Of a DNA stretch of 64,000 bases, positions 1 to 14,356 are shown piece after piece. Origin of the DNA: Apostichopus japonicus (Eukaryota; Echinodermata; Holothuroidea; Aspidochirotida; Stichopodidae); NCBI RefSeq assembly GCF_037975245.1, contig NC_092565.1:19385999-19449998 (forward strand), read 5' to 3'. The notes beneath the pieces were generated by a model. That model was not told the origin of the DNA, did no database searches, and saw only the letters and a list, made by a program, of their open reading frames with translations. Position 1 is the stretch's first letter. Each line of letters starts with the position of its first letter. A program made the translations under genes and the position numbers.

Positions 1-423
1 TGTCGAATGGGAAACGTTCACAAAGCTTTCATGTAATTCGGTTGTTTTTTCCCCGTGATTTGTAGTTCGGGTTCTTACGGTTGAAAGAAAATCGAAAATG
101 CTAAAAGATTCCTTAATGGGTTTTAATTAATGAAACAATGATGGTAGGGGGTTTGTACTTTATTTTAATTCTTCAAACACAAAGAAGAGCTAATAGAGAT
201 AAAAGGGCCTGCAAACCTTATAATACCATTATTTTAGCCCCATAACACAAGCAATTATATAAACTATAGAGTCTAGGGAAGGAAAAGAAAAGCAACAAGG
301 AAAAAACACGTTTTTGTTCAATTTGCCAGCGACCTGATTCCAGTTCTTGATATTAAAGGGTTATAGTTAGATGAATGATCTAAATATAAGCTACTTCATG
401 AGTATACCCGAAATAGCTTTTCT
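1..423. other. AT-rich non-coding stretch, left edge
   Basis: No supported gene, RNA or recognisable repeat is seen. The sequence is AT-rich and leads directly into the 84-base tandem array. Any reading frame entering from the right is a product of that array. Confidence 0.5.
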
Positions 424-930
424 TGTTTTGTTAATAGTTGCAATGCACCAAAATACATACTTTCAGATAATGGTATATATCTTTTTGCATAGATTCATGA
501 CATATTCATGTTTTGCTAATAGTTGCATTGCACCAAAATACATACCTTCAGATAATGGTATATATCTTTTGCATAGATTCATGACATATTCATGTTTTGC
601 TAATAGTTGCATTGCACCAAAATACATACCTTCAGATAATGGTATATATCTTTTGCATAGATTCATGACATATTCATGTTTTGCTAATAGTTGCATTGCA
701 CCAAAATACATACCTTCAGATAATGGTATATATCTTTTGCATAGATTCATGACATATTCATGTTTTGCTAATAGTTGCATTGCACCAAAATACATACCTT
801 CAGATAATGGTATATATCTTTTTGCATAGATTCATGACATATTCATGTTTTGCTAATAGTAGCATTGCACCAAAATACATACCTTCAGATAATGGTAAAT
901 ATCGTTTTGCATAGATTCATGACATTTTCA
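424..930. repeat. 84-85 base tandem repeat, six copies
   Basis: Six head-to-tail units start at 424, 509, 593, 677, 761 and 846 and end near 930. Each carries the landmarks TGTTTTGCTAATAGTTGCA, CCAAAATACATACCTTCAG and GATTCATGACATATTCATG. Units are 84 bases, with an extra T in a T-run making the first and fifth 85. The inner copies are almost identical while the first and last have diverged, as expected when unequal exchange homogenises the middle. Because 84 divides by three, open frames run through both strands. These frames are artefacts and not genes. Confidence 0.95.
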
Positions 931-3118
931 TGGTTACATAGTTGCTATTTACAAACAATGAAGAAACAACTTTTTGCCGTATAATGAGTAAATTATGTTA
1001 ATTGCATTTGAAAGAAATTTGCATAAAGTTTAATGGCATCACACAATGAGGGTCATAATGTATGTACCATTCGTGTTTCTAAATTGGTTAGCGCTACCCG
1101 CTTGTATAATTTTCTTAACTTTTTATTACAGGTTTAATATTTTACATGTCCAAATGGATTATTATCCATTCCGGGTAATACTTAACAAAAAGTGAGAGGC
1201 ATTGTTGGAAATCCTCTAACAACAACAGATTTTCCATTGTACATTTTTTTTTATTGGAAATGCGGATGCATGAATGAAAATAAGTGCCCGTTTAAAACAA
1301 TCCAGTTTTTGGCACTTTGTCATCAAATTTGGTGCGGGTTTTTAATTTTTAATCAAATCTATACATATTAATAACCAAATATAAGACAGTTTTCAAAACT
1401 CTATTTTACTCAAAAAAGAGGTATCATCTAAAGTTTCCTCTCATGTTATTCCCAGAAATCGGAGAAATTCTTCGGTGTTCGCTGCAAACGCTGTGAGAAT
1501 GCCAGTAAAAAAAGATGTTAGGAGTGACCATACTTGACTTTCTAGCATATTTGGCATTAATATGCATTCTCTCAATGTAATAAATTACCATAAATCGTAT
1601 CGTGAATTACGTATCGAATAATAATAACGCCAAACCTAGATCAAGATCAAACAAAGATGGTTCTTTTTTAAACTATAAAGATTCGCTATGCCAGTGTTCA
1701 TTTGGAGATATTTGCATAGAAGTATTTCTATGATAGACCTATACGTATAATCTTGTTCAATATTGTTCACGAAACAGACGGCCGCACTTCTTTCACTTTG
1801 GCGCCCAAAACAAATTTTCAATTGTTCAATGTCTTATATACTCGTGTTTGGGAACAGTCCTCATTGTCTAAATTTTTATCATGGATATAGCTTGTACAAA
1901 AATATGCTAAGTGTGGACAAAATATTAAGCAATATGCGAACCAAATGAAGCAAAAAATTTACTTTAAAATGATGAGAAAACGAATATGGGGATTCAAATA
2001 TCAAAATACAGCATTTTTTACCTCTTTGCTTTATTTTCTTTTCTTTTTTTAGTCGATCTCTTTTTGAGCTTAAGAAAGAGGATGATGATAAGAAATCCTT
2101 TTTTTACGACCCTGCTCATGGAAACAGTTGTTGCTTTTACACTTTACGAGCACATTTACACATCAATCTCTCCTTATAAGAGTCTTTTTTTCATGCTCTC
2201 TCTCTCTTACTTACTTTCTTCCTTTCTTTATTTCTCTCTTTGTTAACTTTTCTTTTAAGATCATGAAAAACTGTCTCAATGTTATTCTCATTCTGTGTGT
2301 ACCGCCCGCATGGAACATGAATGCTTGAGCTATTTACATCAATGCGCAAGAATATATATATACACTCACAAATTATATAACTTTGAATGCCTCGGGGCTG
2401 CCAACGGTTCCTGTAAAGACTGTCAGTTTTAGATTTGATCAAACGTATTCCAGATAAGTATATCGGCATTTCCAAACACAAATATTGAGAAAGTATAAGG
2501 GGCCATCGTAAGGAGGGTTGGTACGGATTTGGTTTCAAAGCCTGTTGTTAACTGACAGCCATGTTGTAAATTTAAGTTCTTAGTAACAACGGCGCCATCT
2601 TAGCGATGAGATATACCTTAGAAATGGATATTACTATTGTGAATAATTACCATTTTAAGAAAGTAAAATGTTGAGATTTTCAGACTTTTTTTTTTTAGAC
2701 CCAAAAAAGAAAAAAACGGCTTGGACAAGCACTGTAACTCAGAATAGTTTTAAGTATAAACATGTGGTTAACATTGAAGATTTATACAAGCACATCATGC
2801 CGAGTGAAATCTGTAATAATTTATCATTCAACGTGTATCATTTTGATGCCAACATTTTATACGTACTTGTCAAATTAAAGGGACTCTCTCCCTATCTCTT
2901 TCCTCGCCGCCCTCTCTCTCCCTTGATGCTGTATGAATTACCATAAATACACAGAAGTACATATTGTAAATGCGTCTTACGGTCAATGCTTAAGAGGGCG
3001 TGCTATACCAAGAACGTTATGCCTTCTTTTAATACTAATACTGTGGCACAATAAACAAAAGAATGTGACTTGATAAATCATGAATATTCGCGATGTTAAA
3101 ACATTCATGTAGATAGAC
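931..3118. other. Non-coding intergenic stretch
   Basis: AT-rich DNA with short pyrimidine-rich tracts near 2170-2240 and 2880-2920. Open frames here are short and have no recognisable domain or splice context. Nothing supports a gene. Confidence 0.5.
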
Positions 3119-3277
3119 CAGCGTTTCTTTAACCTGCACGCAACCATGTGGATGGTGCGAGACAGGTACACACAATTTTGGAAGGAAAGAGATACTTCAC
3201 TACAGCTGGTTCTGGAGGGTGTCACAATTTTTCAATTGCTACGGGGTGCGAATAATTGAAAAGGTTAAGAAACATTG
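3119..3277. mobile_element. Small non-autonomous hAT-like element (relic)
   Basis: The left end reads CAGCGTTTCTTTAACC. The right end, on the opposite strand, reads CAATGTTTCTTAACCTTTT. These are imperfect terminal inverted repeats of the hAT style (CAGTGTTTCTTAACC-like). The 8 bases flanking each side, AGATAGAC and ATGTAAAC, match at five positions, so a former 8-base target duplication is possible but decayed. There is no coding capacity; at about 159 bases it would be a MITE. The family assignment rests on the end sequences only. Confidence 0.5.
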
Positions 3278-3511
3278 ATGTAAACCTAACATGAAGAAAC
3301 ATGGTCTTTAATCACAAGAGACAATAACACCAACAGTGTAAAGCTCAAAACTGCAGATGGAGCATTATTTTGCAAGGTCTCAATGTGATAAGCAGCAAAG
3401 TTTCAAATATGTTTAAAGTAAAAACCACTTGTTGCTATAGGACTATATAATATTAATACAAGTCTGTCTAACTCTCCATTTATATGTATCGATATGTGTC
3501 TTTCTGTCGTC

Positions 3512-3768
3512 TATATATATATATAGTAATATATATAGTAATATATACATATAGTAATAAATATATTTACAGTAGTATACATATAGTAATCATATAGTAA
3601 TATATATAGTAATATATATAGTAATATATATATATAGTTATATTTATAGTAATACATATAATTAAATTTTTAGTAATATATATAGTAATATTTATAGTAA
3701 TATATATAGTAATATTTATAGTAATATATATAGTAATATTTATAGTAATATATATAGTAATATATATC
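3512..3768. repeat. Microsatellite, TATATAGTAA-type repeats
   Basis: A run of TATATAGTAATAT units of variable length, mostly about 10 and 20 bases per higher unit, with ATTTATAGTAAT variants in the right half. A minus-strand open frame through it encodes only a Tyr/Ile/Thr-rich repeat peptide and is not a gene. Confidence 0.9.
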
Positions 3769-6295
3769 ATATTATTTTATCACACAACCTCAAACTCACG
3801 CCAAACAGTTGCAATTCATATTTAATTAGATCGTTTGATCATTTTTTCTCTATCCGTCTAATAAACTTGACCATCTTACTTAAATTTAAAATCAGTTTTC
3901 ATAAATATTTCGTTGCTTTTTCATATGAAAAGGTTCCTGTTTAACCACCATCGGATCTGCTGACTATACCCTCTGGTGCTTAAATCTTGACTGCTGGCAA
4001 AAAGAATCTTAGACACAGAGAGAGAAGAAATATGATCAGATGTGTAATGGAATGATTCCAAAAATGAGAAAAACTTGTTCGAACCTAACAAGTCATCAAT
4101 CATTTCTTTGAAGCCCTGTTATAAAAGATAAAAAATTAAGAGAAATGTTTTATGTCTCGCTCCAGGTTGAATTTCTGTAATTGCCTCCTTCCTCTTCCTC
4201 CACCTCTTACCCCCCCCCCTCCTCCTCCTCCGCATGAGCCTTCCAACTATAACACGCCTGTATAGCCTTACCAATCATCTTGGGAGTAGTTCGCTTTTGC
4301 CACGGATTACACTAATAATTATAGAATGGGTCTCCTGCCATAAATTTCCACGCATCAACTCAACTAAACAATGTTGAAATATATAGTTTCCTTCATCTCT
4401 ACTCACTTCACGCTCGATTTACTGTTGAATTTCGCAACTATCTTCAAGATGCCCATAACACCTTAATGTTTTCCTGTGTATATTTTCCCGCCATCGCCTA
4501 TAATCACTCGCCCAATTGATGTGAGATTGTTTCATGATTTATGCACCTAATTTCGAAAATGTTTCATGAAAAAAAAGGGGGGCAAGGCAGATACCATTTT
4601 AAAATAGCACTTAGACACCCATTTGCAATAATACTTAACACGATATGTTGGGGAAACCTAGAAGTTTATTCCCTGACATTACGTGGCAGAATCATTCATT
4701 CGCAACATGGTTTCATCATGCTAAAATTCTCGCTGGTAAAGCTAACAAATCAATCTTTTCTCAGCCAGTTCCCTGCCTACGTCAATTATTTACTGTGCTA
4801 GTGAAGTTTATCCGCTGCCATAAAATCTCTAAATAAACCAAAAATAAAGGGAAAAAATGGAACATATTTTCATCATTTGGGCTTGACGGTTTTTGGTTTT
4901 TGGTAAGAAGTTAGTGTGACAGGGCACAGGTTGCACCGTGCTTATATCAAGCTCATCACTTTAAAAAAAAAAACAGAAAATGGCAGAGACAGGGAGAGAA
5001 AAAGAGACAGAGAGGTGGGTGGAGATGGAAAGAAAAAAGATAAAATCTTTCACAGCTATATAATAAATAGTTTGCATTGTCACGGTGGGCTGGTGAAGTT
5101 AATTTTTCTTCTACCAATGACAGATTTAATGTCATCGCCAACTCTTGCTGCAGAATACACGAATGAAAATTTGTCTAACTTCGACTTGGCGGCATAAACA
5201 AAATAAAAGAGAGAGCGAAAGATAGAGAGGGGTGAAGTAGAGAGAGAAGAAAAGTTAAATGGGTATTTCTAATTGGATGGGTTATTGAGTTTGATAGATA
5301 CAATACTAAACCTGATTAATCAGTTCTAAAGGTTACTCATTCATTGTAAGAATATCTTTCCTTTGCAACTTGGAATCTGATTTTTTTTTAAATAAATTTC
5401 TGAACACTTGTTGAACGTTATTTCTTAAGGCCTTGCCTGAAGCACGGTTATTAAGCCTATGTGGTTATTATTAACTGTTTACATACAAAAGATAGGATAA
5501 AAGGGTGAACAATATAGAGGGAGGTGGGAAGCGGGAGGGAGGGGGAGGGGTATGGGGTGGTAGTAACCATGTTTATTCAGCACGACATTTCGTTTCGGTC
5601 AAGTGAGGAGTTTCGAAAGCATTAAATCGCATTGATATGCATCAACACAAAAATTGCAACATAGGTTTTGTGTGAAATTATTTTCATATTTATGTAAGTT
5701 ACTATTACATTTTCACTCCTGCCCTTGTCTTTGATTGAAATTGCTCTGACGTCACAATAGACAGCGGTATAGTAAAGCTATGTATGGCTATGATATGCAT
5801 ATATACCTGTATATGATGAGATTCTAAAGACATCTGTCTTCACTGAACATATATAGGCGCCGAGATTCAGGTTAGGTTCAGTGGACAATTATGTCATCGA
5901 ACGCCCTTTGTGCACTATTCATTCCCATTAGTATAGCCTATTATTATGAATGCGAATACAGTATTCTACCCTACAATTCCCCGGACTCCTCCATATTTTT
6001 CCCAGGCTCCCTGATCGACTCGGATCCACATCGGATACCCTCTCTGATTCTTTCTCAACCGCCAGGTGTGTCTCTATAGATCAAATCTGCTCGGGGTGTC
6101 AGTTTGGCAATCTAAAATGTAAAACTGGACAGCAGTTCTAAGCATTTGTTTGATTAAGAGCTAATTTATAGCAAATTAAGAGTTGTTCGTAAAATCAACA
6201 ATTTATTTCCCAATACACACGATATGTGAATAAAATAAGTCATGGTTGTACTGTGACTTGCTTAATGAACGGCAGCAGGTTGTGTTTCATAAGAT

Positions 6296-6298
<3 letters not shown>
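3769..6298. other. Non-coding intergenic stretch
   Basis: No supported gene. It contains a C-rich/CTC tract near 4185-4235, purine-rich tracts near 4975-5040 and 5205-5250, a G-rich tract near 5518-5560, and one perfect palindromic CRE (TGACGTCA) at 5747-5754. Confidence 0.5.

Positions 6299-6351
<53 letters not shown>
6299..6351. repeat. (AT)n microsatellite
   Basis: An uninterrupted AT dinucleotide run of about 53 bases. Confidence 0.97.
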
Positions 6352-6353
<2 letters not shown>

Positions 6354-8003
6354 AAACTCAATTTATCGTTTGAATTTAATCGATGTACACTGTTTAAGCG
6401 TCTATTGTTGTTACGTCATCGTCTGTAATATAATTTTGTTCTCAATATCTTCAATTTAGAACAATGGCCGCCCACTGAGTCCAGCTTTAGTTAGTGAGAG
6501 GGAAAGATGTAAGGTTAAGCAGAGCAATTCAATAAATAAATAAAAAACAAACGAAGAAATATAAAACGAAGGCAATTTCATTTCATTTCCACACGTTTAC
6601 CTTTTTAATATACACGATATATACATATACAAATGAAGGCCTATTACCCATGAGTATTGATAAGCCAATTTGACAACAAAAAATACAAATTTCATGTTGT
6701 TCTTCATACGGGCCTATAAATAAATAGGCCGAAAAGTAGCTAAACGAAATTAAATTTGTCGATGTCATTATATTGCACAAAGTTTCTTGATGAATAAAAA
6801 ATATTTACTTTATAATAATCTCTCGATACGGTTTCATATTTCCGCAATGACAGAAGGAAAAAAATAATCCGCAATTTCCTTTTAAGTGCTAAAGGAAATT
6901 GGGTTTGGGATCACCTTGGTAACCTAAATCGAATAGCGAAGTATAATATTTCATCAAATCGAATTAATTCTTTTCTTGAAATAAATGTTTTTAGTAATTA
7001 ATAAGATTTACTGTCAACATATAGCTGAGAATATTGATTCAGTGCGTGTAAGCTGCACGCCTTCCCACGTACACTCATGTACTGAATGATCACTGTCTTG
7101 ATTATCCTTGACAGAAGTTATGAGTGATGGCTGTTTGTGACGTCATGCATTCTCGACCAATGACAGTTGGTGGCATCTGAAGATATATAGATATAACTGA
7201 ATATATGGTTTACAGTCTACGCTAATGCATTGTAGGTGTTAGAGAGTTAATTTCAATCTTTGTAACATTCTTTGAGAACAAACATTTTTATCATTCTTGG
7301 TTCCTAGACCAGTCATCGTAAATAATGAGAAAACAATGACATGCAAGACACATTTGAGCCTAAATTATGTAAATTATGTCAATATCAACTCACTGATATC
7401 ACAAATTGATATGATTGGGTACTCGTGCAATATGCAAACAATTGTTAAATCAGAAAGTTTCGAAGGAATTAAAAGGTATTGCCCTTAAAAAAGATATGAT
7501 TAGAAACACTGTTAAACGTTTTACAAAGGTATATATACTGCAGTGTCAATTAAAGCCATCCGAATATATTCTCTAGCAACTAGACATCATAAATTAGACA
7601 TTATTTTGCTAAGACTTTTCAAAGGGTCAAGACGCTCCCAAATCAATATCTGTATAGACAAAGATGTGTGTGAAAATAATCCGAACATATCATTTAATTT
7701 TGTGTTTTTCTGTCAAATTTGGGATATGAAATCATTATTGGATTTTTTAGCATAATTTTATGCTATGCTGATGATTTTTAAATGCTATCGGTCATTATGC
7801 AAATACATATTAATAACCTGTTACTGTATACAATGACCAAAAGTGCATGTTGTGAACACCAAAACAAGTACGGTTACAACTTTGGCTTAGAAGGTGAAGC
7901 ATATAATTTTTGTTTACTCAAAATATTCAAGACTTTTACATTAATTGTTGACGAATTTACTCTTCATATGTCTGACATCATACTACAATTTTATCTAATG
8001 ATG
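6352..8003. other. Non-coding stretch 3' of Hmx
   Basis: AT-rich and non-repetitive, with no supported gene. A perfect CRE palindrome, TGACGTCA, lies at 7138-7145. Part of the interval could be Hmx 3' flanking or untranslated sequence. Confidence 0.45.
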
Positions 8004-8009
8004 TTTAAT
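8004..8009 (-). terminator. Candidate poly(A) signal for Hmx
   Basis: On the minus strand this reads ATTAAA, the commonest variant of the AATAAA signal. It lies 314 bases past the Hmx stop codon. No canonical AATAAA was found on this strand between it and the stop. A single hexamer in AT-rich DNA is weak evidence. Confidence 0.2.
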
Positions 8010-8322
8010 AATTAATTTTTCAAAAGTGTCTCATCACAAGATAATCTATTTTGCATAAATTTGCATTCCTTATCATCAGGCAAGTGTTACAATTTAGCAT
8101 AGCTCTCCACCTCTCTCTCTTTCTTTCTGACTCTTTATCTCAGTTTTTGTAATGCTTCTTAAATGTGTGTAATGAAGCCGACGACAGTGTTTATCAAAGT
8201 TCACTTCTTAATAAATGACGTTCTCTGTATATTTCCGGTGGGACGATTCTGTGTATATGACACTTCAGACAAAGTTATTATAAAGGTCTTCGCAATGTGC
8301 TCCTGTCGATCAAACCACAGAT

Positions 8323-9078
<756 letters not shown>

Positions 9079-10340
9079 TTAAAAATATGTATGATGACAA
9101 CTGAAAAGGGACAAATTGTGTCCCTCATTTTATCCAAAGTAGAAATAATATAGGTGCAGTTTATTCTCCTAAAAATGTTCTCTCGATATTTTTTTGTCAT
9201 GAAAATTACCTATAAAATATGTTCAACAACGCAAAGGTTGATGATGATGATGACGTCAAATCCTCATTCTTGACCTTATTCGGAATGACTAATCCATTTT
9301 TAAAGTAAGTTTCTGAAAGGACTTTCCAAGAGTTAATATCTTATTATCTGGAAGTATGGATCATAAAAAATTGTCAGATTTTACGAATAAAACAAAGCAT
9401 AATTGATTTACAGTTTATATTAATAGTCTATGTTACGATAAGTCATATTAGGCCAGTAAACGTTTCGTTGTCTTTTTGTGACATTTCGTTATTGATAAAT
9501 TTGGTCAACTAAATTTTGCTGAAGTTTGAGTCGGAACATTTTTTGTTGGTTATAACCTGTAGAGTACCAGTTAGTCGTACAGATGAGGGTAAAAAAAGAC
9601 AAACATATCCAAAAAGGAAGTAAATAAATATGAGTATAAACTATAACAAAAATCAAAGACACAGCGGCACCAAACGACAATATTCAAACACAAAAAACAA
9701 TCGAGCAAAAAGAGCTTTGCTAAGGCTGTTTTTTAATATTTTGTCATCCAACACTTTTGTTATGGAAAAAAAGGGGGGGGAAGCCAGTTACTCGTTTTGA
9801 AAGAGTCGATCAATGTTTGAAATGAACCTTTTCAAGAAGAAAACAACTATAATTAGATAGATTGCTGGCTTTAAGTATTATCGTTCGGTTTATATTTTTC
9901 AATTGATTTCGGAAACCGCATCGGACGCTGAACGGGTAATAACAATACCCAGACAGACCCCGGAGAGGTGCCAAGTCGGTGTGTTCAACCTAAAGTGTCT
10001 ATTGTTTGTAAAGCCCTAAAATTCTTGTTAATTGCGAGTATAAACGGTTCATTCAATTACCAAGAAAATTTATGATAGCTTCCTTTGGATAAATATTTCA
10101 TTTATATTTTGAAACGGAATTGTATAGAACTTTACAGATCAAACATCTGCCGCTCATCAAAATTGCAATCCACAACAACTTTATTAGTGTAAAGGACATC
10201 ACAATGCATAGACGGTAATCACCCAAGCGTTAATCATTACTATTAAACTAATGGTCATAATAACTTGTGTAAAAATTGTGTGTGTATATTCTGTAGAGGC
10301 TTATATAAGAAGAGTCCTAGAAATATAGATATTGATGTAT

Positions 10341-10451
10341 AAATATATATATATATATATATATACATCATTATCTATATGTATATCCATATATATATAC
10401 ATCAATATATATCTGTCTATCTATATGTCTATCTATCTATCTATCTATCTA

Positions 10452-10507
<56 letters not shown>
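10341..10507. repeat. Compound AT / ATCT microsatellite (in Hmx intron)
   Basis: (AT)n, then interrupted AT with TACATCA breaks, then (ATCT)n at about 10410-10455, then a pure (AT)n run to 10507. The Ile/Tyr-rich open frames across it are artefacts. Confidence 0.95.
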
Positions 10508-10508
<1 letters not shown>

Positions 10509-11388
10509 TTTGTGGTCTAAATGAACTGTTCTGCACTGTACTGTACAGTATAGGTAAACGCTGCAGTGCTTTTACAGTAAATCTACAGTTAAATATAAAC
10601 CAACTATGTAGTATACTGTTCAGTAAAACTATCTCAAGAAATGGTTCCTTTAATTACATATATCAGAAACAAATTAACTCTGATTTTTAAAACCTATCTA
10701 TTCGAACGTAGCTCTATATACTTCAAAGAGATACAAGAAAGGATAAAAGACTATCCACATAAAATCTGCTTTATCAGCTGATTCATCCAGAAATAGAAAC
10801 TTCCCTTCTTCTATGAGCATTTCTTTTTCATCCATTGACGATAAAATTAAGGTATTTTTATGAAATTTTTCTAAATCCATACTGTCCTAAAGCAAACTAT
10901 TTAACCTGAATAGTTTCAATGGTATGCTTAATAACCCTTAAGTTACCACTCGCTATACACTATTAGTCCAAACGGCTGCACAAACAGTTCATCATTTTAA
11001 ATTTAATTTCAGAAGATCAAATATAAGTAAGTTATTCAAGTCCTTGGAATTCTTGATCACCAGGGAATTTATCTGTCTTTTTTCTTTATGTCCTTGATTA
11101 GATTAACTGGCATTTAATACAATGTCATCTTTTGTCTTGTAAGTAGTGAATCTTTGACATATTTTTCTTCTTAATGACTTCAAAAAGATTAATGAGAAAA
11201 TCCATTCCTACGCTGTATCTATAGCACTTAATGTGGATCTTAATAATAATAATGATACCCGAATAAGCTTATTTAGTTATTTGCAATTGCTTATTTTCAA
11301 ATGAAAATTTATATGAATCATGATTTTAGTTATCTTATTTCACTTTGGACAGGCAATAACTCCCCTCATTTTGAAACCAAACCACCTC

Positions 11389-11410
11389 CCCCCCCCCGCC
11401 CCCCCCCCCA
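11389..11410. repeat. Poly(C) tract (in Hmx intron)
   Basis: Two C runs of about 10 bases separated by one G. This is one of many long G/C homopolymers in the window. Confidence 0.85.
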
Positions 11411-11964
11411 ATAGAAAGCAGAGAGATAAATATGAAAGAAACAAGGAGCATTTTTTAGTAACAAAGTAATATTTTACTACCATGAAATCTGGAAATTAAC
11501 ACTTGACAAAAAACTGATATTGAAGAAGCAAGGATAAAGTATTGATAAATTATGTCAAACGGTTGATTATTTTAAATTGTGCAAAATTGGCTTGTTTGAT
11601 AACCAGTTTATTTGAACTAAAATAAGAAAATTATGTTCTTTCTTTTGCTTCAGTAAACCGATACTAATTTTTCCCGGATGATAATATTCAATTTCACATT
11701 CAGAATTTTAATTTTCAATTTAGCTGTCGATCATTAAAGTGAACTTTTTGATAAATTATCAACGATTGCATTTGTGATTTTTTCTTATGGAAGAAAACTA
11801 TTTAATTTAATACACCATATGATACATGCTGCATGATTGAAACTATTTTAACATTAAAACCAAAATATGATAAGTTGACAAAAGTCTCTCTAAAAGAACT
11901 TTTATCTATATTTTAAAGTGCAAAACAGTGTGTACACTGCCTTTCTTAAGTTATTGCTTTCCGT

Positions 11965-12012
11965 CTATATATCTATCTGTCTGTCTGTCTATCTGTCTGT
12001 TCTATATCTATC
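11965..12012. repeat. Degenerate (ATCT)n/(CTGT)n repeat (in Hmx intron)
   Basis: A short run mixing TATC and TGTC tetramers. Confidence 0.8.
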
Positions 12013-14356
12013 TTCAACTATAGATTTATAGATATTGTAATACTTCTTCTATACTCTTCCATAATTTTATTTAATATTTGGCTGGAATGTTTTCTAAATG
12101 GGTATATAAAACTAAAGCATCATAATAATTGTGTTTTACTATACTCCTGCCGATATGTGAGGTTTTTAACTTAGGTATATACATTCCATGCAGACCAGAT
12201 ATATTTGTAAGACTAAAATATTTCTAACCATAAACATTTACATGTTAGTACCGTGGGTTTGTTACCACAACACAATTAATGTAAAACTCATACGGCTGTA
12301 TATGAAAGCTATGCCTATACTAGAACATTATACTGCCTGCCAAAAAATGTTTTATTTATTCAACAAGTGGTTGAATATCTCTAACATTCTAGTCAACACA
12401 AAATTATTCTCAAAAATAACTCACAATTTGAGATATACAGTTATAATAATTCAACCGATTCACACAGAGATTACCAGTAACTACTGTATATCTTAAAGTT
12501 TTGTAAATAATTTTTTTTAGAAAATGTTGAAAATCAAATATCTTGGTTACTTGAACCCATTTATAGTCCTACAAAATGTTCTACGAGAAATTTCTCCTGA
12601 ATGGACATTTGATTGAAACTTGGAAAATATTTAAGATACAATTAAAATTGTATTATTTTAACCAAATTACTTTTCATTACTTTTGACATTACTAATTAAA
12701 TTTCCATAGGTTTTCATTTATCTCCAATGCCAATTTTTTTTTTAAAAAATCTTCTGAAATAAAAAACCATGTTACCCGATTTATTCAATACCACCTCCAC
12801 CCCGCCCATTAAATCACCAGCAACAAAGAAGCTATTACGCGAGGTATAATGTGATTATTTACAAAATTAGTCAACACTAATTTAAATTATTTTAACTTTT
12901 ACAACAGAATAAAAAGTTCATTCCATTTCTCTATATGGTAACCAAACCATAAATACCTTTGCCTATAAACTAAGGTTTGTACTATACTGTGTATTGTAAA
13001 TTAGCAATTTAAGCTCAGAGGGCAGCTTGTTTTATATCGAAGTAAATTTAAAGAGAGAAAGAAATAATGAACTGTATGGTCGTTTTCTTCGTTTTTTTGT
13101 TGTTTGTTTTGTTGCGTATAAAGCGGAATAAAACATCCCAATTATCACTGACAATGAAGAAAAAAAAATATCCTGGAAAATGTTGTTTTGATTTTTATGA
13201 CGTAATAGTGTAATTGAGTGTCTCTGTTCCTAAATTTGTACCATTTATTTATTTTAAGGTGTGACAATAAATTTACCACTCACTTAAGTGAAAACTTAAT
13301 CAACTGTGATATGTAATTTCAAAATTCAAGTATTTGCTATTTTTCGATCAGAATAAAAAATTCACTACAAGTGTGTCAATATAACTTCTAAACTTTTGAA
13401 ATTAAAAGCCTAAAATTAGAATAATGATTATAGAGAATGGGCAAACAAATATTTAAATTTCTATCTATTAATTATCATTTTTAAACTTCACTAACAATAG
13501 TCAATAGTTCTTTTAAATCTTACAAATTTATCAAATAAATTTTAGAAATTTATAAAATAATCCTAAATCCTTTTATGTTTGATTCTTAATCATATACAAG
13601 TGGACAATATTTTGTTCTAACTAAACTTTTCATTTTAAGTTATTCATTAACTTTCCCTTGAGTGTTTTCAGTATTAATAAGGATTTATGTTAAATAATAA
13701 ATATGCATAAATTTAAAGATTCCTTGAATGTTGTACTTAACTTTCTTACTGAATCTATCTTCTTTTGTCTTGGGCGAGATGGAGTGGGTTGGATGTAAAT
13801 TTCTATTTAAACTAGCATTTAAATTAAAGTTTGGTTATAATTTTACTAAAGGCTTTTCAAAGTGGTAGTTTTGCAATAAATATTAGCAGTCAAGATTATC
13901 GAAAGTAACCTCATTACAAAAGGAAATAATAAAAAATAATTAAAAAAAAAAAACACCGCAACGAAATGACTGTTGACAAGCTTGATAACTTGGTGGAAAA
14001 CCTTAAATAAAATGATGCAAATATATTTCCAAACTATAAGAGAAAGTCGAAATCAGTATCTCTGTGATGATAAAACACACACATATACACACAAACAAAT
14101 ATATAACAAGTTTCTCCTATAACGTTTATCAATTACTTGTACAATTTGCATGAGTTTCACTTTTTACATTTTTCTATATTTAAGCCCTGTTCTCTTGTTG
14201 TTGGTTTTTTCTTCCTAAAAATTAAAAAAAAACTATTTATTTTCTCTTTCCATTGTTGCCTTCTTATTTTTCTTTGATATTTTTTTTTTAAAAGGTAAAT
14301 CGTTATATTTATATTTTCCTTCCCACAAAAATTACTCAAAGACGAAAAATTCTTAC

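Noticed and set aside
463-829. Open frames of 110-152 codons on both strands near the left edge
   Set aside because: They are produced entirely by the 84-base tandem repeat.
424-930. CRISPR-like or prokaryotic array interpretation of the regular repeats
   Set aside because: Units are contiguous without unique spacers, and the window has a spliced animal gene, so this is a eukaryotic tandem repeat.
10341-10507. Ile/Tyr-rich open frames at this and the other AT microsatellites (26106, 30070, 52178)
   Set aside because: Simple translation of (AT)n with no coding meaning.
14157-14356. Continuation of the exon 1 frame to a stop at 14157
   Set aside because: A good donor (GTAAGA) at 14356 and the family-matched exon 2 show that the frame continues by splicing; the extension is Lys-rich intron sequence.
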